Of a DNA stretch of 16,735 nt, positions 1-10,119 are shown piece after piece. The stretch covers positions 1 through 16,735 of the forward strand of contig CABPSV020000420.1 of the NCBI GenBank assembly GCA_902459845.2, read 5' to 3'. Source of the stretch: Hepatocystis sp. ex Piliocolobus tephrosceles. Lineage: Eukaryota > Apicomplexa > Aconoidasida > Haemosporida > Plasmodiidae. The notes below the pieces were generated by a model. The model made no database searches. It was not told where the DNA came from and worked only from the letters and a program-made list of their open reading frames with translations. The position numbers and the translations under genes are program-made. The stretch's first letter is position 1. The number at the start of each line of letters is the position of its first letter.

Positions 1-25
1 TATATATATATTTATATATTTATAC

Positions 26-77
<52 letters not shown>

Positions 78-264
78 CCTCAAATGGGATAAAAAATAAA
101 AGAAAAAATAGCTTCCCTTTCGTTTGATACAAAAAAAAAAAAAAAAAAAAAAAACACTATTTATTATTTTACCATTTATATGTTAATAGTTGTATATAAA
201 CAGCAAAACCACATATTATAATATACATATATATGTATATGTATACATATACATATACATCAAA
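1..264. other. 5' flank of DOZI with homopolymer runs
   Basis: This is the upstream non-coding region of the helicase gene. It begins with a TA-rich stretch, followed by a run of 46 T at 29-74 and 24 A at 131-154. Opposed poly(dT) and poly(dA) tracts are typical of Plasmodium promoters and 5' UTRs. A short upstream ORF at its 3' end is listed separately. No other gene is visible. Confidence 0.7.
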
Positions 265-268
265 ATGA
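233..268 (+). promoter_or_regulatory. uORF overlapping the DOZI start codon (ATGA)
   Basis: An upstream ATG at 233, with a second in-frame ATG at 239, opens an 11-codon frame of mostly Tyr/Thr/Met. It ends in TGA at 266-268. The DOZI ATG is at 265-267, so stop and start share the four bases ATGA. This geometry is compatible with termination-reinitiation control, but whether the transcript includes this leader is unknown. The frame is seen directly; any role is inference. Confidence 0.4.
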
Positions 269-893
269 GTAATAAAACTAATTTTGCCGCTCCAAATGCT
301 AACGCTTTGAATAATTCAAATAATTTAAATAAAGTAGATGATAATATAATATTTGATGAAGCATGGAAAAAAAGAATATTAGAACCATTAAAAGATCGTA
401 GATTTAAAACAGAAGATGTAACCAAAACAAAAGGAAATGAATTTGAAGATTATTTTTTAAAAAGAGAACTCCTTATGGGTATATTTGAAAAGGGCTATGA
501 AAAACCATCCCCTATACAAGAAGAAAGTATTCCTGTGGCATTAGCCGGTAAAAATATTTTAGCTAGGGCAAAAAATGGAACCGGGAAAACTGCAGCTTTT
601 GCAATTCCGTTATTAGAAAAATGTAATACGCATAAAAATTTTATTCAAGGTATGTCTTTTTAGTAATAAAAAAAAAAAAAAAAAAAAAAACTTCTTTACA
701 TACAAAATATATTTTACTTTATACCGCATTAGCATTATATAATATTAGTATAATAAAAATATGCTTTATTTTTATAATATAGGTTTATTATAAACTTCTG
801 TATATTTTTAAGAATGTTTTTTTTTTTTTTTTTTTCTTTTTTCATAAAATTTTAATTATACATGTGTTTAAAAGCATATATGTACATATATGT

Positions 894-924
<31 letters not shown>

Positions 925-1973
925 GTTGTTCACTGTTGTAGTTTGTTACTGTTTTTTATCTAAATTTTTATTAACTTTTTTTTTTTTTTATTGAACCCAT
1001 TTCTTCTAATATTTTGTTCTGTTTTTTTATTTTTATTTTTTTTTTTTTTTTTTTTTTTTTAGGATTAATATTAGTACCAACGAGAGAATTAGCACTACAG
1101 ACATCAGCAATGATTAAAGAATTAGGAAAGCATATGAAAATTCAGTGCATGGTTACAACCGGAGGTACATCACTACGAGAAGATATTATGAGGTTATATA
1201 ACGTTGTTCATATTTTATGTGGTACACCTGGTCGTATTTTAGACTTAGCAAACAAAGATGTGGCTAATTTGTCAGGGTGTCATATAATGGTAATGGATGA
1301 AGCTGACAAGTTGTTATCACCAGAATTTCAACCGATAGTTGAAGAATTAATGAAATTTTTACCAAAAGAAAAACAAATATTAATGTATTCAGCTACATTT
1401 CCAGTTACTGTTAAAGAATTTAGACAAATATATCTTTCAGATGCACATGAAATAAATCTAATGGATGAATTAACGTTAAAAGGTATCACACAGTATTATG
1501 CGTTTGTTAAAGAAAGACAAAAAGTACATTGTTTAAATACTTTATTTTCCAAATTACAAATTAATCAAGCTATTATTTTCTGTAATAGTATAACTAGAGT
1601 AGAATTATTAGCAAAAAAAATTACGGAGTTAGGTTATAGTTCTTTTTATATACATGCAAGAATGTCACAGGCACATAGAAACCGAGTTTTTCATGATTTT
1701 AGAAATGGAGCATGTAGATGTTTAGTTTCATCTGATCTTTTTACTAGAGGTATTGATATTCAATCTGTTAATGTTGTTATTAATTTTGATTTTCCTAAAA
1801 ATTCAGAAACTTATTTACATAGAATAGGTAGATCAGGCAGGTATGGACATTTAGGCTTAGCAATTAATTTAATCACATATGACGACCGTTTTAATTTATA
1901 TAAAATCGAATTAGAACTTGGTACTGAAATTCAACCAATACCTAATGAAATAAGCCCATCTCTTTACACTTAA
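265..1973 (+). CDS. DOZI: DEAD-box RNA helicase DOZI (DDX6/Dhh1/Me31B family), 2 exons
   Basis: ATP-dependent RNA helicase of the DDX6/Dhh1 group. In Plasmodium this protein stores translationally silent mRNAs in female gametocyte cytoplasmic granules with CITH. Exons are 265-649 and 1063-1973; the split codon G|GA joins Gln128 to Gly129-Leu-Ile-Leu-Val. The product is 431 aa, close to the roughly 433 aa I recall for P. falciparum and shorter than human DDX6 because the tails are minimal. Visible motifs: Q motif PSPIQ (81-85), Walker A AKNGTGKT (102-109), PTREL (134-138), GG (162-163), TPGR (183-186), DEAD (207-210), SAT (238-240), TRGID (356-360) and HRIGRSGR (381-388). No catalytic residue is missing. 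The ATG at 265 follows CAAA and gives the expected Asn-rich leader; in-frame codons upstream contain no ATG. The C-terminus ends soon after RecA2, with no RGG or Gln-rich tail. Confidence 0.96.
650..1062 (+). other. DOZI intron 1 (413 nt)
   Basis: The donor is CAAG|GTATGT at 650 and the acceptor is a long T run ending in TAG at 1060-1062. The intron contains several T runs and splits the helicase core between Walker A and motif Ia. Joining the exons restores the family sequence [11 protein letters not shown], which confirms both splice sites. Confidence 0.93.
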
Positions 1974-1995
1974 TTTGTAGTTCATTAAAATGTAC

Positions 1996-2032
<37 letters not shown>

Positions 2033-2194
2033 ATTGTAAACGTATATAATGCATTTTATTTATATTTTAGTTCTTTTTTTTTTTTTTTTTTTTAAATATT
2101 GACATTTATATTGGAGTATAAATTAATTAAACCATAATAAACTATTACACAAAACATGTGATAAAAAATATATATATATATATACATGTATGTA

Positions 2195-2196
<2 letters not shown>

Positions 2197-2238
<42 letters not shown>
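2197..2238. repeat. poly(dT) tract, 42 nt
   Basis: An uninterrupted run of 42 T downstream of DOZI, directly preceded by a short TATA/TACA-rich segment. Confidence 0.85.
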
Positions 2239-2241
<3 letters not shown>

Positions 2242-2304
2242 TATTAATTATATATACGCCTTACCACAAGTGGGAATAAATATAGTTGATTAATTAATTA
2301 ATAA

Positions 2305-2311
<7 letters not shown>

Positions 2312-2355
<44 letters not shown>
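2312..2355. repeat. (TA)n microsatellite
   Basis: A perfect alternating TA tract of about 44 bp, self-complementary and therefore able to form a cruciform. It should be length-polymorphic between isolates. Confidence 0.85.
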
Positions 2356-2357
<2 letters not shown>

Positions 2358-2798
2358 CATTTATAACATGAATTGAATCGTCATGTATATAAAAACTTAA
2401 TACATAAGTCGTTAGATTGTGTAAAGAAAAAATTAATTTAAAAAGCTAAAATTAGTATTTATTATTTTTTTTAAACATTTTAACGGTAATTTTTGTTTGT
2501 GTTTTGTTGAAAATTAAAGTTAAAATGAAAACGTAAAAAATGTATATACCCGTGTATGTGTGCATGTATATATGTTTTTTATTTTTATTTTTATTTTATT
2601 TTTTATTCTTTTTCGTCTCTTTTTTTTTTTTTTTTTTTATATTTTCCTCTTAAACTTTTATTTCGATAAATTACCATTTAACAACAATCAATTTTTTTAT
2701 TATGGTTTAATAATATTTACAGTTTTATTGTTACTATAAATTGTTTCAAGTAGCCCATTACTATATATATATGGTGAATACACACACATGTTTGTGTG

Positions 2799-2806
2799 TG
2801 CATGCA
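2799..2806. promoter_or_regulatory. TGCATGCA motif (ApiAP2-type site)
   Basis: A perfect palindromic TGCATGCA lies 2.3 kb upstream of H2A.Z, next to a short CA/TG inverted repeat. This octamer is the established in vitro target of the AP2-EXP/AP2-Sp DNA-binding domain. A match in such AT-rich DNA is less likely by chance than an AT-only word. The distance from the H2A.Z start is large, so function is uncertain. Confidence 0.35.
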
Positions 2807-3310
2807 TTCTTATATATAATATTTATAGATAGATAAATTATGCAAAAGTTTATTAACATATATACATAAATATATATGTGTGTGTAAGCTGTATGGATAA
2901 CTAACGTTATTTTGTTTTATCTTTTCTGTTTCAATTAGTCACCATTAGATTAATTCAAATGAATAAAATACTACTGCTATTGCTATATAATCCATAAGTT
3001 TATCCACCGTCCATAAATAAAAACATAAATATAAAAAAAAAGGGAGTCTAATAAAGTGTAACTCTTTTTCTTAAAAAAAGAAAAAAAAGAATGATACATT
3101 TCGACTACTTAATTTTTTCAAATGTTAACGAACAACACTATCTATATTTTATTTAATATTAGTTAACATATTTTTCGAAATAAAAAAAAAAAAAAAAAAC
3201 GACTACTTTTAAAAAATCATATATATATATATATATTTCCATAATGTAGTTGTACCTAAGAACAAATGTTTTTGATTGTCATTAAACATATGCTCATGCA
3301 TCAAAAAAAA

Positions 3311-3342
<32 letters not shown>

Positions 3343-3879
3343 CATTTTGTTTAAGCACGTTTCTAATTATTTTTTATGTAAACACAAATATGTATAAAAC
3401 TGATATTTGTATTTTTACAGCTTTTTTATTATTTATTGAGAGAGTAAAACATTGTGATTAATTTTAATTTACATCATTTTATTTTTTTTGTTTTCATTTT
3501 AAAAACTTCAAATGTTTATCTTATAAATGAGCAACTCGAAAATATTTGCAATTTTAACCTTAAAAAAAATAAACATTTTATATATATTTTTTTTTTAATT
3601 GCAAAAAATATCTATGAAAACACGACATAATTACCAGAATTTATCATAGTTTAAATGGTAATTTAAAAAATAAAAAATTATAAAATAAAGACATGTAAAT
3701 GCAGAACCTAATAAATTATTATATGTAAGTCCAAAATAATGCCTCACAATTTTCGTATAACTAAAAAGCGTACTTATATGTACAGTATTACATAACATAT
3801 AATATATAAAAAAAAAAAAATAAAATAAAATAAAATAAATATAACATGTGTATACATATATATATGTGTATACATATAT

Positions 3880-3882
3880 ACA

Positions 3883-3916
<34 letters not shown>

Positions 3917-3928
3917 CATACATACATA
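3880..3928. repeat. ATAC tetranucleotide array
   Basis: About ten near-perfect CATA/ATAC units, interrupted by one TATA, following a mixed TATATG/TATACA palindromic stretch at 3848-3880. It produces spurious Tyr/Val/Cys reading frames on the opposite strand. Confidence 0.8.
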
Positions 3929-4281
3929 TACCTTTAACCGGTTGAATTAAAATTGCTTATTTTATTAGGTGTGTAACCGCTAATTTATTTATTAATATAT
4001 TCGTTTAAATCTAAAAAAAATACTTATGATTATTTATTTCATTTTTTTTTATTTAAAATAAACATCAATATATAAAAATTTTGTTATAATAGTACGTTTA
4101 ATGTAAAATGCGAAAGAAAAAAAAAAAAAAACACGGTTTTTGAACTTTCCCGATATAAAAAAATCATATTATATAATACATTTAATATCATATTGATTTT
4201 TTTTTTTTTTTTTTTTTATGTTGCGCTCGTTACAAATACGACATAAATAAATATATATGTATATATTTATACACGCGTATA

Positions 4282-4285
<4 letters not shown>

Positions 4286-4318
<33 letters not shown>
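4286..4318. repeat. (TA)n microsatellite
   Basis: Perfect alternating TA of about 30 bp in the upstream region of H2A.Z. Confidence 0.8.
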
Positions 4319-4319
<1 letters not shown>

Positions 4320-4691
4320 TTTTTAATTTACTCTTTTTTTTAACAATTTTTGTTAAAAGTTGGAAAAAATTAAAATTAATAATTTGGGGTTATTTTAAAA
4401 ATTTATGCGATACAAGTGCGACGATACACGTATGTATACGTATACTTTGAATATTTTACGAAAGTAAAAAAAAAAAAAAAAAAAAATTGTCTTAAGTTGT
4501 TTACTTTTTTAAAAAATTTTATTTTGATTATGTTAATTGGAATATATTTTTTTTAAATTTATTATTTTTAAATATTTACTTAAAACAAATTGGTATGAAA
4601 AAAAAAATTACATTATTTTGTGGGGAAAAATAAAAGTTAAATGTACGTCAAACAGTACGAAAATTTAGTAAAACGTAGTTGCCTTTACTTA

Positions 4692-4694
<3 letters not shown>

Positions 4695-4730
<36 letters not shown>
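4695..4730. repeat. (TA)n microsatellite in the proximal H2A.Z upstream region
   Basis: Perfect TA repeat of about 34 bp, some 360 bp upstream of the H2A.Z start codon. Confidence 0.8.
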
Positions 4731-5086
4731 CTAACTAATTGCAATTGCTCAAAGCACGAGTTAAAAAATATTTATATATAACATGAACAAAAGTTTTAAA
4801 AATATTTTATTTTTTTTATCATTGCATTTTTTTTTTTTTTTTTTTTTTTTCTCTTGTATAATGTTTGTAATTAAATTTTATATTTAATTTAATTATATTT
4901 TATTATTGTTATTATTATTTTTTTTTTAATTAATATTATAAAATTATCACATAAAATTTTTTCTTTTTTTTATTTTCATCAAAGTTAATATCGCTATTAA
5001 GGAAATTTACTGAATTTACTTTATCTCTCTTTTTTTTTTTTTTGGTGAATTTTTTTTTTTTTTTTCTTTATTATACTTAAGCAATA

Positions 5087-5183
5087 ATGGAAGTTCCAGG
5101 AAAAGTAATTGGTGGTAAAGTTGGAGGAAAAGTCGGAGGAAAAGTACTTGGTCTTGGTAAAGGAGGAAAAGGAAAAACAGGTT

Positions 5184-5215
<32 letters not shown>

Positions 5216-6235
5216 CTTATGTATATATGTATATATATTTATAAGCATATACATATAAATGTATATTACACATATAATATTAAATATGTATACAGTTTAA
5301 TATAAATCAGTAGTGTTTATATTAAAAAATGTTTTACATAAAACGTGATGGATAATTGTATGAGTGTCTGTGCTAAAATAATTGATCATTTTTTTTTTTT
5401 TTTGTCGATTTTCTCGTTTTTTGTTTACTTGTAACATATTATTTATGAAGTATTAATAATAATGTATTATTTATTTATATATATATTTGTATATATATTT
5501 ATATATATATTTAGATATATATTTGTATATATATTTATTTATATATATTTGTATATATATTTATTTTATATATTTGTATATTTATTTATTTATCTATTTT
5601 ACTGTTTTTTTTAGGTTCTGGTAAAACCAAAAAGGCTCCACTATCTCGTGCATCAAGAGCAGGATTACAATTTCCAGTGGGTAGAGTACACAGAATGTTA
5701 AAAACTAGAATATCATCAGATGGTAGAGTAGGTTCAACAGCAGCTGTTTATGCAGCCGCAATTTTGGAATACTTAACTGCAGAAGTTTTAGAGTTAGCCG
5801 GTAATGCTACGAAAGATTTAAAAGTGAAGAGAATTACACCCAGACATTTACAACTTGCCATTAGAGGTAATTTTTTTTTTGTTTTATACAACTCTATTCA
5901 TACATTTTTTTTATTTTTTTTAATTTTTTGTTAATACCCTGCAAATTTTTTTACATACTTTGTAATTATAATAATTTATGCATGTAATAAAAACATTTTT
6001 ACAAAATTTTTGTAGTTTATAATAATGTTTTAAAGTAATAGTACACACTATATATATATATATATACACACATATTTTTTTTTTTTGTTTTTCTTCAATT
6101 GTAGGTGACGAAGAGTTAGATACCCTCATCAAAGCAACTATTGCTGGAGGTGGTGTTATCCCACATATTCATAAAGCTTTAATGAATAAAGTTCCCTTAC
6201 CACCTAACCAAGGAAAGAAACCAAGAAAAAACTAA
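5087..6235 (+). CDS. H2A.Z: Histone variant H2A.Z, 3 exons
   Basis: Variant histone that with H2B.Z marks euchromatic intergenic regions in P. falciparum. Exons: 5087-5180, 5615-5866, 6105-6235, giving 158 aa, the same length as the P. falciparum protein as I recall it. Exon 1 encodes the long Gly/Lys tail with lysines at 6, 11, 15, 19, 25, 28, 30 and then 35; such tail lysines are known acetylation sites in this family. Exon 2 carries the H2A signature AGLQFPVGR (47-55) and the histone fold, with the H2A.Z-type [16 protein letters not shown]. Exon 3 begins at the acidic-patch/docking segment [18 protein letters not shown] and ends in a basic tail. Splice phases (ACA G|GT and AGA G|GT) both regenerate glycine codons. 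The start is the ATG in AATAATGGAAG, downstream of T runs; no in-frame upstream ATG fits the family. Nothing is broken or missing. Confidence 0.97.
5181..5614 (+). other. H2A.Z intron 1 (434 nt)
   Basis: The donor is CAG|GTTAAA, a non-consensus base at position 3 of the intron, and the acceptor is TTTTTTTTAG at 5613-5614. It separates the acetylatable tail from the globular domain. The 3' half is an imperfect TATATATATTTGTATAT repeat (5467-5597). Confidence 0.93.
5467..5597. repeat. Imperfect TATATATTTGTATAT tandem repeat in H2A.Z intron 1
   Basis: Alternating TTTATATATA and TTTGTATATA blocks of about 10-25 bp repeat across the 3' half of the intron, between a mixed-sequence 5' half and the acceptor T run. 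Confidence 0.7.
5867..6104 (+). other. H2A.Z intron 2 (238 nt)
   Basis: The donor is AGAG|GTAATT and the acceptor CAATTGTAG|GTGACG. Joining gives AIRGDEELDT, the conserved H2A sequence, which confirms the junction. Confidence 0.93.
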
Positions 6236-6627
6236 CATAATAACACATATCAAATAAGGAATATTGTAAAATTATACACTTTATTTTTATTAGTACATAT
6301 TATTGTTATTATTTTTTTATTATCATACGTATATCCATATGTATATATATATAAGTATGTATTTTTTTTTTCTTTTTTTTTTTTTTTTACTCTTTCCTTT
6401 TGGATATACCAATTTTTACATGTATGTACAACATATATAGAAAAATTATCATATACATATATGTGTACATAATATACATACATGTATTTATATATATATA
6501 TATCTGTACATTTATATGATATGCATAAATAAATGTAAATATTTTTTAGTTTTTAAATTATATGCTTCTTATATATTATACTTGTATATAATTTTTATTT
6601 ACTACTAAATAAACAATGTTTAGTTCT

Positions 6628-6628
<1 letters not shown>

Positions 6629-6672
<44 letters not shown>
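6629..6672. repeat. poly(dT) tract, 44 nt
   Basis: Uninterrupted run of 44 T about 400 bp downstream of the H2A.Z stop codon. Confidence 0.85.
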
Positions 6673-6675
<3 letters not shown>

Positions 6676-6956
6676 TATAAAACTATGACATCTGATAATA
6701 CACGCATATTTTATATTAATATTTATCACCTCTTGAATTGCTAAATATTACACTGACATTGTGTTTTTCTATTAAATGTAAGAAAAGAAGCAAAAAAGAG
6801 AAAAAAAAAAAAAATTATAATTTCGTATTTTTTTTATACAATAAGAGAAGAAAGCTAATTATGTTTTTACAATATATATATCCACATGCATGCTAAACTG
6901 TTCAAAGAAACTTTACCACTATTTATCAAAATATCCCTTTTTTTATTTTTTTTTAA

Positions 6957-6964
6957 TGCATGCA
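6957..6964. promoter_or_regulatory. TGCATGCA motif (ApiAP2-type site), with a near match at 6887
   Basis: A perfect TGCATGCA lies 1.1 kb upstream of the 8082 reading frame, with TGCATGCT 70 bp further upstream. Two GCATGC cores so close together are notable in this AT-rich DNA. TGCATGCA is the known target of AP2-EXP/AP2-Sp; occupancy here is inferred only. Confidence 0.35.
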
Positions 6965-7186
6965 ATAAAATAAAAATAAAACATGAACTATTATTTAAAT
7001 ACGTTTGTATAAACATGATAAAGATAAAATATTAAGAAAGACATGAAACAAACAAACTTTAAATAAAACCAAACCAATTGTAGAAAACAAATATAACATA
7101 CCATATTTATGGTTTAAGAATAAGAAATATAGTACAAAGAACATGATCGCTAAACATAGGAATCTATGTATTTATTTTACATTTGA

Positions 7187-7217
<31 letters not shown>

Positions 7218-8041
7218 TCAAATATTTTAAAATTTTTATCTTTTTTGATCTATTTTTTTTTTTTTCATTGATTTGTAGTCAAAAGATAGTTCATTTGCTT
7301 ATGCATGTTTTTACTCATATATAAATTTATTTACAAGCAGTTTTGCCTTTTTTAAGTTTTTTCTATTTTTTTTTTTTTTTTTTTGTGGCTGGGGAACATG
7401 AATAAATACAATGTTAAATAATTCGTTTCATGGGTAAAAAAAAGAAACAAAAACAATAAAACTGTTTCATATGATAACAATTGATATTTTAGTAAAAAAT
7501 AATTAAAAAACATTAATACTTGGTTACTTGTTAAAAATATATATATTACGTTAAAACGGAAACACGACTATTCTTATTTTTATGATCTAAATTTAATTGT
7601 GAAAAAATAAAAATACAAAGATACGTGCATAGTATATATATGTATATATATGTATGAATATACTTGCATTTTTTTTTCTCTTTAAAAAATATTGTTACAT
7701 ATGCACATGTAAGCCATTTCTTACAATTTGAGCGTAACTTTTTTTTTATTTTAAATTGTGTTTCCGTAAGATTAAATAGCAACATTTTGAAAAAAATGAA
7801 GATAGTGATATAATAAAATGATTATATAAATAGAAGTACATGAACATATACATGTATAAACGTGTTTTCTGATTATTTGTATTCATGGAACAAAAAAAAA
7901 ATTAACAACATCGAAGTTAATACTTTTTATAAATAAAAAAAAGAGAAGAAAAAAAAAAAAAAAAATGGAAAAAATTAATTTTTTAAATTTAAAAAAACTC
8001 ATCTAGTGTCAGATACCAAAAAAAAAAAAAAAAAAAAAAAA

Positions 8042-8080
8042 ATGAATAGGGGCAGCACATGTATATATACGCACAGTTAA
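8042..8080 (+). promoter_or_regulatory. 12-codon uORF just upstream of the 8082 gene
   Basis: An ATG directly after a 24-nt A run opens a 12-codon frame (beginning MNRGSTC) that ends in TAA, one base before the ATG at 8082. The frame has a locally high G/C content. It is either a translated leader peptide or chance; the tight one-base spacing is the reason to list it. Confidence 0.3.
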
Positions 8081-8081
8081 T

Positions 8082-8699
8082 ATGTTTAAACAGGGAAGTA
8101 GTGTTTTAACTTATGTATGTCACTTTTTAATGTTTTATAATTATTTTATGTATTTATATGGACTAAACATTAAAAATGTAATTACAAACAAACTGTTTAT
8201 ACCTAATCATATTTTTAAACAAACATTTAATGATAATTGTTCAAAACGTCAAAATCTTAAAAATTACCGGAATAACAACACCCGTGTACTTATTAAATAC
8301 AAAAACAAATTTAGTACTGGTATAAATTTTAATATACAATATAATGATATAAGAAAAAAGAAAAAAAAAAATCAAGTGTTTTTCGAAAATTGTCGCAATA
8401 AAAATGAAAAAAACATAAGTTGTATGAAAAGCATATATAACACAACAGTAAAAAAAATATTAGTAACAATTTTATTTAAAAATAAAAAAATACAAAATGG
8501 TTTAGCAGAAATAAATGAGAAACAAGATGATAATGAAGTTAAGGAAGTTGTAACAGAAACAGTAACTCCCCAAGTTATTAATAAATTTAATAAAGTGGAA
8601 CGGACAGATGTATGTAGAGACAATAGAAATAAAAAAAATGAAAAAATATATGATGAGCACAATGGCACTGATGAAAAATTTTTATTTTGTTACATATGA
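8082..8699 (+). CDS. Conserved-looking Plasmodium protein of unknown function; possible apicoplast-type leader
   Basis: I do not recognise this 205-aa protein. It opens with a hydrophobic stretch (residues about 8-27, Val/Leu/Phe/Tyr-rich) that could be a signal peptide or anchor. A basic Asn/Lys-rich segment with very few acidic residues follows (about 30-100), resembling the bipartite leader of apicoplast proteins. The C-terminal third turns acidic (EINEKQDDNEVKEVVTE). Base composition drops from the neighbouring A/T runs to a mixed Lys/Asn coding pattern, the main reason to call it real. The 3' end is uncertain. Splicing 8688 to 8797 (donor GTTACA, acceptor TACTACAG) replaces the last two residues and continues WYENYKINLF to a TAG at 8826-8828. 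A GTATGT at 8610 joined to 8772 is also in phase. Function unknown. Confidence 0.55.
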   Translation: MFKQGSSVLTYVCHFLMFYNYFMYLYGLNIKNVITNKLFIPNHIFKQTFNDNCSKRQNLKNYRNNNTRVLIKYKNKFSTGINFNIQYNDIRKKKKKNQVFFENCRNKNEKNISCMKSIYNTTVKKILVTILFKNKKIQNGLAEINEKQDDNEVKEVVTETVTPQVINKFNKVERTDVCRDNRNKKNEKIYDEHNGTDEKFLFCYI

Positions 8700-9103
8700 T
8701 TATTATATCAATATTATTTAAATTTAAAATTTCTTGATTCTTAAATTTTATTTGCTTTTATTAAATATTAGGACTTTTCTTCTTCATTTACTACAGGGTA
8801 TGAAAATTATAAGATCAATTTATTTTAGTTCTTTTCTAAAATTTTTTTTTTTTTTTTTTTTTACATGCTATATGTAACATGTTTAGATAAAAGAAAGGGA
8901 AATTTTTTAGAACCATAAATAAATAAAAAAAAAAAGTACAAAAAAATTAAAAATAAATTAAAAAAAGTAAGGTAGTGAAAAAGAAAAAAAAAAAAAAAGA
9001 GGTGCAATAAAAGTAAACTAATATTATAACAATTTTCTAAGAGCTTAGAAAAATCAAAGGTTAACGTGCTATGCTTAAGCCATCTCAAGTAAATTGCGTA
9101 CAC

Positions 9104-9139
<36 letters not shown>

Positions 9140-9434
9140 TATAATCATGCAATGTGCTCATAAGATTTATTTACTTAATGTGTAAACGTGAGCACAAGAG
9201 AAAAAAAGTAACAAAAAGAAAAAAAATATTAACTATATAATAAATGAAAAAGAAAAACAAAAAAAAGGTAAATAATAATAGTAGTAATTATAATAATACA
9301 TCATTAAGAGAGTGTTGCTATAAGAAATAGACTATTAAAAAAAAAAATAAATAAAAAAAATATATATATTGTTCACACATAAAGAACAATTTACAAAAAG
9401 AAATTAGAAAAGAAAATAAAAATTTTAAACACAT

Positions 9435-9468
<34 letters not shown>

Positions 9469-10086
9469 ACATATGATAGTTACTCTTTATTAGAATTAAT
9501 CTTTGCTATCAGTATAAGTTTTTTTTTTTTTCTTTCTTTTCTCGTTAATTATTATACGCTTTTGCAATAGTTTTTAAAAATAGTAAATAATAAAAAGATA
9601 ACATTAAGCATAACAGAAATGTGTGAGAAAATAAGAACCGTTACGACACAAAAACAATGAGGATCAAAAGAGAAAATGTTGGTGATAACGGAATAGTAAC
9701 TAATTAATCGCATCCCAGTTAGGTAATAAACAAATAAATTATATTATAATTTGATAAAAAAAAAAAAAAATTGTTATCTTACAATATATGTATGTATAAA
9801 ATATGTGTATTATTTGATTTTAAGGGTAGTCTTGTATTTAATAAAATTAGCAAATGTAGAAATGTCCACATGTATTGATCATTTATACACAAGCAACTCG
9901 ATGGTTTTAGCTATTGGAACATATGTGTTATATATGTATATATGTATTTTTTTTTTTTTTTTTTTTGTGTATTTAAATAAAAAGTAATATTTTATAATAT
10001 TAAACCACTTAAACAAACATGCTTCTTAAAGTAACGAGCATATGTTATCATTGACTAGGCTTGCTATAGAGCACATCTTTATAAGT

Positions 10087-10119
<33 letters not shown>

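Larger units (their letters stand above)
1974..5086. other. 3.1 kb intergenic region between DOZI and H2A.Z
   Basis: No convincing gene is visible on either strand. Both flanking genes read rightwards, so this should hold the DOZI 3' UTR/terminator and the H2A.Z promoter and 5' UTR. It carries poly(T) runs (for example 42 T at 2197-2238), three long (TA)n blocks, an ATAC tetranucleotide array and one TGCATGCA motif, listed separately. Frames open for up to about 100 codons here consist of Tyr/Ile/Val from repeats and are not credible. Confidence 0.7.
6236..8081. other. Intergenic region between H2A.Z and the 8082 gene
   Basis: No credible gene is visible on either strand. It contains 44 T at 6629-6672, an A/T homopolymer pair near 7193-7265, and TGCATGCA-type motifs at 6887-6894 (last base differs) and 6957-6964 (perfect). 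It should hold the H2A.Z 3' UTR and the promoter and leader of the next gene. Open frames on the minus strand near 6250-6483 and 7546-7785 are Tyr/Ile/Lys-rich and look random. Confidence 0.65.

Noticed and set aside
3631..3927. Minus-strand 98-codon frame rich in Tyr/Cys/Met
   Set aside because: About a third is generated by the ATAC tetranucleotide array, and the rest is Phe/Tyr from T runs with no recognisable domain.
5021..5254. Minus-strand frame antisense to H2A.Z exon 1
   Set aside because: It is the complement of the conserved Gly/Lys tail plus poly(T) runs; H2A.Z explains the composition fully.
8861..9148. Minus-strand 95-codon frame
   Set aside because: Most is Ile/Tyr from (TA)n and Phe/Leu from A runs. 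A central segment (about 9000-9105) is less biased, but no splice structure or family supports it.
9751..9987. Plus-strand 78-codon frame
   Set aside because: It begins with a Lys run from poly(A) and ends in a Phe run from poly(T), with no initiation context. The middle is mildly less AT-biased, but not enough for a gene call.
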